NCBI GenBank assembly: GCA_029884035.1
Contig: JAOUIM010000084.1
Location: 1 to 11,112, forward strand
From: Aquincola sp.
GTDB taxonomy: Bacteria; Pseudomonadota; Gammaproteobacteria; Burkholderiales; Burkholderiaceae_C
DNA length: 11,112 nucleotides
Reading direction: 5' to 3'
Shown here: one piece after another, positions 6,419 to 11,112 of the stretch
How the letters are laid out: the number at the start of each line of letters is the position of its first letter
Numbering within the stretch: position 1 is the stretch's first letter
Translations under genes and position numbers: made by a program
The notes under the pieces: model-generated
Database searches by the model: none
Told to the model about the DNA's origin: nothing
The model's input: only the letters and a program-made list of their open reading frames with translations

Positions 6419-9190
6419 CTATGAGCGCGTCGTGCCGGGAGAAGCACCGCTTGTAGGCTGCAGGGGGGGGCGCGACGACGCCTTGAGCGCCAGCGCGAGG
6501 CCACGGACGACGTCAGCTCGTTCGGCCGACGGGGTGGTCTGCAGGCGATCGAGCAGCTCGATCGCCTCCTTGAAGGCCGCGGCGGCAGCCACGTAGTCAC
6601 CCTGCACCAGCAGGGCATGCCCGAGGTCGGGTAGCACACGCATGCGGCCGATGTCGGCGCGCGCCCCAGCAATGCCTGCAAGCGCCTGACGCGCAAGACG
6701 CACGGCCTCGGCACCATGGCCGCCCTGGCGCTGCACAACGGACTGCGCCCACCACAGCGGCCAGGTCACCTTCTTGGGAGGCAGGCGGTCGATCAGCCGC
6801 TGCAATCGCGTCGTCGCCTGCTCCGCGCGGCCGAGGTGCGCCTCGGCGAGCGCCAGGGCTTGCTCGGCGCGCACCGACGCTGGATGCGCAGGCCCCAGCA
6901 GTTCCAGCAGCTGCGGCGACAGCGCCTGCAGCACTGGAACCACCAGGTCGGCGCGCCGCGACGCCAGCCACGCATCAGCCAGCGTGAGGCGTGCGACCGG
7001 ATGAAATTGCGGCGACAGATCCGCATGTGCGGCGAAGATGTGCTCCGCGTCGGTCGCCATCTGCTCCGCGCGCCCCAGTTCGCCGGCGTCAATCAGGAAC
7101 TTGACGACGTTCTGTTTGAAGAACCCGACCTCCACCGATTCGGCGCCGAAGCGCGCGACGGCGTCGGGCAGCAAGGCGTCGAACTCGGCGATGCAGCGCC
7201 TGAGGTCACCGGTCTCGCCGAGCGCGCGCACGAGGGCCTGGCGGGCACTGATGACATCGGCATGCCCCGGCTCGCGTCCATGTGCCTTGAACTGCAGTTC
7301 GAGCGCGTACTCGGCCGCCTTCAGTGCCTGTGCGGGCCGCCCGGCGTACTCGTGGCCCAGTGCCACGAGCGTGGCCGCGTTCGCGGTTTCGGTGTTGACG
7401 GGGCCGAGGTGGCGCTGCGCGAGTTCGAGCGATTCGGACGCCGCCTTCACTGCTTCATCGTAGTGCGCCATGTCGATCGCGTCGTGCGCCTGCATCTGCA
7501 GTGCCACCACCAGGTCGGCGGGATCGGCGCCGCGCTGCCGCAGCAGCGGCAGCAGATCCTGCAACTCGCGCCGCAGTTCATCCGACCGACCTTGGAAGCG
7601 GTAGGCGGCGAGCCGCTGCACGCGCACCCGCAGCGTCAACGAATGCTCGGCGCCCAGCGAGCGACGCGCCAGGTCGACAGCCTGGTCGAACGCGGCGACG
7701 GCGCTCGCCATGTCCTGCAAGTTCTTCAGGCTGACGGCGATGACCTCGAGCAGTTCGACTCGCGTGTCGTCGCGCTGCGCCGTGGTCTGTTGCACGCGCT
7801 CGAGGGCGCGGCGCAGCAGGTCGACCACCGACACCGACCCCTTCGTGCCTTCGTAGGGGTCGGCGTCTCGCAGGATGGCGGCGATGAAGTCCTTGACGTC
7901 CTCGGCGCGCCGCCGTTCCTCGAGCGCGATGTGCCCCTGCCAGGCGATGGCGGCCGAACCGCCGACCAGCATGACGACCGCCATCAGCCCGACGCCGACG
8001 CCGACACGGTTGCGCGCCGCGAAGCGACGCGCCCGGTACCACGGGCTGTCCGGACGCGCCAGCACCGGCCGCTGGTCCAGGTGGCGTTCGATGTCGTCGA
8101 CAAGCGCGTGCACCGTCGAGTAACGTTCGCTCGGCACCTTCTTCAGCGCCTTCAGGACGATGGTGTCGAGGTCGCCTCGAAGTCGCCGCCTGAGCCGCGG
8201 GTCGGTGGCCGCTTCGCTGGGCCGCTTGGGGTCGGCGTTCAGGATCGCTTCGGCGAGCACCCCGAGCGCCTTCGACTCGATGCGGTACGGCGACACCGTC
8301 GCGAGCAACTCGTAGAGCACCACGCCGAGCGAGTAGACGTCCGACGCAATGCCGACCGGATCGCCGCGCAACTGCTCCGGCGATGCATAGCCAGGCGTCA
8401 GCGCGCGGCCAACCTGCTGCGTCAGCTCGCTTTCGGCACCAAGGTCGGCGTCGAGCAGCTTGGCGATTCCAAAGTCGAGCAGCCGGATCTCACCGTTCGG
8501 GGTGACGAGGATATTGCTCGGTTTCAGGTCCCGATGCACGACGAGATGGGCATGCGCGTACGCGACTGCACGTGCCACCTGCAGGAACAGGCCAAGTCGC
8601 TGCCGGACGGCGAGGCCGTTGCGCTCGCAGTGCCAATCGATGCGCACGCCCTCGACGAACTCGAGCGCCAGGTAGGGCTGGCCGTCGCCCGCCACGCCGG
8701 CGTCGTACAGGCGGGCGATGTTGGGGTGCTCCAGCGTGGCCAGGATCTCGCGTTCTCGCGCCAGCCGTTCGGCGAGCCCGGCGCGCCGCCACGCACCGTG
8801 AGGCAGCTTGAGCGCCACCTTGCGCCCTTGCAGCATGTCGATCCGTTCCGCGAGCCAGACCGTGGCCATGCCGCCTTCGCCGAGCGGAAGCAGCAACCGG
8901 TACGGCCCGATATTGGCGCCGGGAGCGGGATCGGTCGGCCGTCCGGGCGGCGTGCCTGCGAACTGGCCGGTCTCGATCTTCGGGATCGTGTTCAGCAGAC
9001 CCTCGACGAATGGCGAGTCCGCACGCTCGAGCAGCGAGCGCAGGTGCGGCTTCAATGCCGCAAGCCGGGTGTCGTCGAGAGCGTCGATCCAGGCGCTTCG
9101 AGCGTGTGCAGGCAGCGTCAGCGCCTCGTCGAGCAGTGAGCGCAGTGTGGCCCAGTCCTCGGCGGGTAGGTCGAAGTGGCTGCCCGGCAT
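6419..9190 (-). CDS. Membrane Ser/Thr protein kinase with C-terminal TPR-like region
   Basis: The product is a 923-residue Hanks-type kinase. An N-terminal helical segment (about 10-70, with an ALTLPAHAR stretch typical of this kinase subfamily) precedes the catalytic domain (~98-370). The glycine loop is LGEGGMATVWLA (103-114), with K128 in VALK and the αC glutamate probably E148. The catalytic loop is HRDLKPSN (219-226, D221). DFG starts at D239, the APE-equivalent is SPE (270-272), and D284 lies in SDVYSLG. One membrane segment (~395-417) is followed by about 500 residues of helical pairs resembling tetratricopeptide repeats, presumably periplasmic. The start could be GTG 9193 or ATG 9190; AAGGA 5 nt before the ATG favours 9190. 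It lies 22 bp after the ECF sigma gene, a conserved pairing. The family logic is that the kinase senses an envelope signal through the TPR region and phosphorylates the sigma factor. A C8 homopolymer lies near its 3' end. Confidence 0.95.
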   Translation of the reverse strand: MPGSHFDLPAEDWATLRSLLDEALTLPAHARSAWIDALDDTRLAALKPHLRSLLERADSPFVEGLLNTIPKIETGQFAGTPPGRPTDPAPGANIGPYRLLLPLGEGGMATVWLAERIDMLQGRKVALKLPHGAWRRAGLAERLAREREILATLEHPNIARLYDAGVAGDGQPYLALEFVEGVRIDWHCERNGLAVRQRLGLFLQVARAVAYAHAHLVVHRDLKPSNILVTPNGEIRLLDFGIAKLLDADLGAESELTQQVGRALTPGYASPEQLRGDPVGIASDVYSLGVVLYELLATVSPYRIESKALGVLAEAILNADPKRPSEAATDPRLRRRLRGDLDTIVLKALKKVPSERYSTVHALVDDIERHLDQRPVLARPDSPWYRARRFAARNRVGVGVGLMAVVMLVGGSAAIAWQGHIALEERRRAEDVKDFIAAILRDADPYEGTKGSVSVVDLLRRALERVQQTTAQRDDTRVELLEVIAVSLKNLQDMASAVAAFDQAVDLARRSLGAEHSLTLRVRVQRLAAYRFQGRSDELRRELQDLLPLLRQRGADPADLVVALQMQAHDAIDMAHYDEAVKAASESLELAQRHLGPVNTETANAATLVALGHEYAGRPAQALKAAEYALELQFKAHGREPGHADVISARQALVRALGETGDLRRCIAEFDALLPDAVARFGAESVEVGFFKQNVVKFLIDAGELGRAEQMATDAEHIFAAHADLSPQFHPVARLTLADAWLASRRADLVVPVLQALSPQLLELLGPAHPASVRAEQALALAEAHLGRAEQATTRLQRLIDRLPPKKVTWPLWWAQSVVQRQGGHGAEAVRLARQALAGIAGARADIGRMRVLPDLGHALLVQGDYVAAAAAFKEAIELLDRLQTTPSAERADVVRGLALALKASSRPPLQPTSGASPGTTRS

Positions 9191-9212
9191 CACCGTCCTT
9201 TGCAGCCCCTTG

Positions 9213-9755
9213 CTACCTCAGGGCGTCGGCCAGGAACAGGCGCGCCTGTTGCCAGTCGCGCCGCACGGTGCGGTCCGTCACTTGCAATGCCGTGGCCACT
9301 TCGGCGTCAGTCATGCCGCCGAAGTAGCGCATCTCCACCACCCTGGCCATGCGTTCGTCGACCTTCTCAAGCTCGAGCAGGGCCTCGTGTACGCGCAAGA
9401 TCTGCTCCTCGCCAGTTGGCACACCCAAGCGTTCCGCCACGTCGCCGGTCAAGGTAACGTGCTGGGCATCGCCGCCATGGCGCTCGGCCTGCCGCTGCCG
9501 GACCAGGTCGATGATGATCGAGCGCATCACCCTGCCTGCATAAACGAGAAACCGGGTCCGATCCGGAAACGCAAGCTCGCCCGACCGGTTCAGTCGCAGA
9601 TAGGACTCGTGGACGAGCGCCGTTGTGTCCAGCAGCGTATTGCGCCCGCCGCCGCGCAGCCGGGACCGCGCAAGTTGTCGCAGTTCGCGGTAGGTGGCGG
9701 CGAACAGGGCGTCGACAGCGAGGTCGCCGGCGTCTGCGGGGTGTTTGGGCTGCAT
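9213..9755 (-). CDS. ECF sigma factor, PF07638 / ECF43-like
   Basis: This is a 180-residue RNA polymerase sigma factor. Region sigma2 spans about 14-90 and includes the family signature RNTLLDTTALVHESYLRL (38-55). Region sigma4 (~118-178) has a helix-turn-helix: YFGGMTDAEVATALQVTDRTVRRDW. Where classical ECF factors have DAED in sigma2.2, this one has D43-T44-T45-A46, lacking two or three acidic residues that contact the β' subunit. In the EcfP/PknT system of Vibrio, phosphorylation of a threonine in that divergent segment restores the charge and activates the factor. The kinase gene immediately downstream fits this model. No anti-sigma gene is nearby. The start at 9755 has a weak GGAG at about 12 nt spacing. 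It is divergent from the DUF4395 gene, which may be a target. Family assignment is confident; activation by phosphorylation is inference. Confidence 0.92.
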   Translation of the reverse strand: MQPKHPADAGDLAVDALFAATYRELRQLARSRLRGGGRNTLLDTTALVHESYLRLNRSGELAFPDRTRFLVYAGRVMRSIIIDLVRQRQAERHGGDAQHVTLTGDVAERLGVPTGEEQILRVHEALLELEKVDERMARVVEMRYFGGMTDAEVATALQVTDRTVRRDWQQARLFLADALR

Positions 9756-9895
9756 CGTGGCTTTCAGCTCCGAAGCGCGCCTTGTGGCATCAAAGGGCGC
9801 AAATGTCTACCCCCCCCAGGACTGCCGCGAAATGCGCGCGGGATGTCCGGCTTGACCGGCACAAACCGTTTAAGCAATGCACAGGAGGTGACGAC
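9756..9895. promoter_or_regulatory. Divergent promoter region of sigma factor and DUF4395 genes
   Basis: This 140-bp gap must contain starts for both directions. On the plus strand TTGACC (9852-9857) resembles a -35, but no -10 is seen at 16-18 bp. TTTAAG (9869-9874) is only 11 bp away. An octamer of C at 9810-9817 is notable. A sigma-specific -35/-10 pair cannot be identified by eye. Confidence 0.4.
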
Positions 9896-9898
9896 ATG
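9883..9898 (+). promoter_or_regulatory. Near-perfect Shine-Dalgarno of the DUF4395 gene
   Basis: AGGAGGTG (9883-9890) matches the 16S anti-Shine-Dalgarno almost completely, with AGGAGG 7 nt before the ATG at 9896. This fixes the start well inside a longer open frame that begins at 9623. Confidence 0.85.
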
Positions 9899-10468
9899 AC
9901 AACTCGTATCTATGGAGAACCTGTGCAAGGACTGAGCGCCGCTGGCAAGCCCGTCACGGCTGGCGTATTCGACGAGCACCAGGTGCGCGCCGCCGCGGGC
10001 CTGACGCTGGTCGCGGGCGCGGTGGCCTTTGTCTACGCGTACTTCGGCAAGGAGTACCTACCCATCAAGGCCGTCACCACCTTGTTCTTCATCGAGTTCG
10101 CGCTGCGTGTCGGCGTCGGGCTGCGCTACAGCCCGTTCGGGCAGGTGGCGCGCTGGCTGACGCGCCGGCGGGCGCCACTGTGGGTGTCGGCACAACCCAA
10201 GCGCTTCGCGTGGACGCTCGGCGTGGTGATGTCGCTCGCAATGACCATCATCACGAACTCGAACATCCGCGGCACCTTGCCACTGACGATCTGCATGCTG
10301 TGCATGACGCTGATGTGGCTGGAGGCAGTGCTCGGCCTATGCCTTGGTTGTGAGATCCACGGGATTCTGGTGCGCCGCGGCTGGGTGGCGCGCGATGCGT
10401 CCTACGAGATCTGCGCCAGCGGTGCGTGTGCCGCCTCTCCTGCCTCCGAGCCGGCACCCGGGCGATGA
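9896..10468 (+). CDS. DUF4395-family integral membrane protein
   Basis: The protein has 190 residues and about four transmembrane helices (~31-50, ~58-76, ~104-121, ~128-158). The layout and the PKRFAW motif before the third helix (101-106), together with the LCLGC cysteine motif at the end of the fourth (148-152), fit DUF4395. The function of that family is unknown; members are sometimes fused to or next to thioredoxin/rhodanese-type redox domains. Cysteines cluster in the last third: C133, C136, C149, C152, C173 and C178. The start is set by the near-perfect Shine-Dalgarno. The gene is divergent from the ECF sigma/kinase pair and may belong to its regulon. The cysteine pattern hints at thiol redox or metal handling in the membrane, but no enzymatic motif is visible. 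No clear terminator follows. Confidence 0.85.
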   Translation: MTTRIYGEPVQGLSAAGKPVTAGVFDEHQVRAAAGLTLVAGAVAFVYAYFGKEYLPIKAVTTLFFIEFALRVGVGLRYSPFGQVARWLTRRRAPLWVSAQPKRFAWTLGVVMSLAMTIITNSNIRGTLPLTICMLCMTLMWLEAVLGLCLGCEIHGILVRRGWVARDASYEICASGACAASPASEPAPGR

Positions 10469-10752
10469 CGAACGGCCCTGCACGGTACAACCCATCGCTG
10501 GCATCGAAGCGTCCTTGGGGCTGCTCAAGCGCGGATTGAGCGCGACGCGTGCGCGTGAGCCCCGATAGAGGGCGACGCGCGTTACGAGATTCGGCGGCCA
10601 CCTTTGCGTCGGTGGCGTGGCCAATCGAACAGCTGGCGCGGTCCCCCTAGGTTCGAAAGTAGTGACAGGTCCGGACGGCACACCCGATCTCGTTCTGACG
10701 TCCTACGGGCGATGGTTCTATCGACGCCCCGAATCAACGACGGAGACACGCC
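10469..10752. other. Intergenic stretch without recognisable gene
   Basis: No frame here has a credible start with a ribosome binding site or a recognisable product. Two hairpin-capable repeats are seen: GCTCAA (10523-10528) with TTGAGC (10536-10541), and GCCACC (10597-10602) with GGTGGC (10611-10616). Neither is followed by a T-run. G+C is lower and less codon-periodic than in the neighbouring genes. No tRNA or other RNA gene was recognised. Confidence 0.5.
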
Positions 10753-11082
10753 ATGCCGACCAGAGACCATCACAACCCATCGGTCAAGGATTGCGCCATC
10801 GCGGCACGTTCGCCCTTTTCCTTGCTCTCTGATGCCTACGGCCGTGCGGGATTGCATTTGCACCATCGACACATCCATGCGGGCAGCGTTAGCAGTGTGT
10901 CCACCGATCGCGAGCCCGACGACGCACAAAGCGGCGAGCGATCTCAGGCCTTCCGGCGCCGCTGGCCGACCGCACGTCAGCTCCGACTTTGTGGCCTCGC
11001 TGTGAGCGCGCGCGCCACGTTCGCGTCGTTCGCGCTAGCAATTGCGCTGGTCGCCAGCATTGTTGCTTCGCTTCACTCTTGA
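10753..11082 (+). CDS. Hypothetical small protein with C-terminal hydrophobic segment
   Basis: This is a 109-codon frame with GGAG 7 nt before its ATG, the main reason to list it. The product has a His-rich patch (about residues 35-42, HLHHRHIH), a polar charged centre, and a C-terminal hydrophobic stretch (~90-106, FASFALAIALVASIVAS) that could be a tail anchor. I recognise no family. Third-position G+C is visibly lower than in every other gene here, with codons such as TTG, TCT, AGA and GTT. The gene may therefore be recently acquired or the frame may be non-coding. A competing overlapping frame (10604-11005) has no ribosome binding site. Confidence 0.35.
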   Translation: MPTRDHHNPSVKDCAIAARSPFSLLSDAYGRAGLHLHHRHIHAGSVSSVSTDREPDDAQSGERSQAFRRRWPTARQLRLCGLAVSARATFASFALAIALVASIVASLHS

Positions 11083-11112
11083 GCGATCCACGGCTGTCGA
11101 TCCGCCGGCTGA

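Noticed and set aside
6716..9139. 807-codon open frame on the plus strand
   Set aside because: It is antisense to the kinase gene, whose domains and motifs are unmistakable. The product is Arg/Gln/His-rich without fold-like patterns, as expected for a mirror frame in high-GC DNA.
10625..10670. Possible tRNA T-arm (GGTTCGAAA)
   Set aside because: No matching acceptor, D-arm or anticodon stem can be built around it.
10617..10832. 71-codon frame starting with GTG
   Set aside because: It has no ribosome binding site, overlaps the better-supported 10753 start in another frame, and has no recognisable product.
10582..10929. 115-codon minus-strand frame
   Set aside because: It has no ribosome binding site, hydrophobic pattern or motif, and overlaps the plus-strand candidate.
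1..11112. CRISPR arrays, insertion sequences, att sites
   Set aside because: No regularly spaced repeats, transposase or integrase genes, or long terminal inverted repeats with target duplications were seen.

Overview
The window is about 11.1 kb of high-GC bacterial DNA. Codons are strongly G/C-biased at third positions, so several long antisense frames stay open by chance. The gene content is a CpxP/Spy-CpxR-CpxA-like envelope-stress operon, a 4-hydroxybenzoate hydroxylase, a crotonase, and an ECF sigma factor linked to a Ser/Thr kinase. This suggests a metabolically versatile betaproteobacterium, probably Burkholderiales. That placement is inferred from gene content and base composition, not from a marker gene.

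Left part (1-3720, minus strand): an envelope-stress locus. In transcription order it has a putative lipoprotein (3720-2788), a Spy/CpxP-family periplasmic protein (2644-2090), an OmpR/CpxR-type response regulator (1998-1279) and a sensor histidine kinase that starts with GTG at 1236 and runs off the window at base 1. A perfect CpxR-type box (GTAAA-N5-GTAAA, 2712-2726) lies 68 bp upstream of the spy-like gene. It forms the entire loop of a perfect 10-bp inverted repeat. A terminator-like hairpin with a short U-tract (2013-2046) separates the spy-like gene from the regulator pair, so the chaperone is probably made in excess of the signalling proteins.

Middle part (3930-6342): a small secreted single-EF-hand protein (plus) converges on pobA (minus), which encodes p-hydroxybenzoate hydroxylase with every textbook active-site residue at canonical numbering. 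pobA is divergent from a crotonase-family gene (plus). The 78-bp gap between them holds a palindrome, ACTATAGT, that reads as a -10-like hexamer on both strands. No PobR-type regulator is in view.

Right part (6419-9755, minus strand): an ECF sigma factor of the PF07638 / ECF43-like type is followed 22 bp later by a 923-residue membrane Ser/Thr kinase with a C-terminal TPR-like region. The sigma2.2 helix carries DTTA where ordinary ECF factors have DAED. This resembles the kinase-activated sigma factor mechanism described for EcfP/PknT in Vibrio. Divergent from this pair is a four-helix DUF4395 membrane protein (9896-10468) with a near-perfect Shine-Dalgarno sequence.

The last ~640 bp hold no recognisable gene. 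One 109-codon frame (10753-11082) has a good ribosome binding site, a possible C-terminal membrane segment and composition unlike its neighbours.

The most interesting items are the CpxR box embedded in a hairpin, the intra-operon terminator, and the putative phospho-activated sigma factor/kinase module. Each is a new instance of, or variation on, known systems. I see no wholly unprecedented system.
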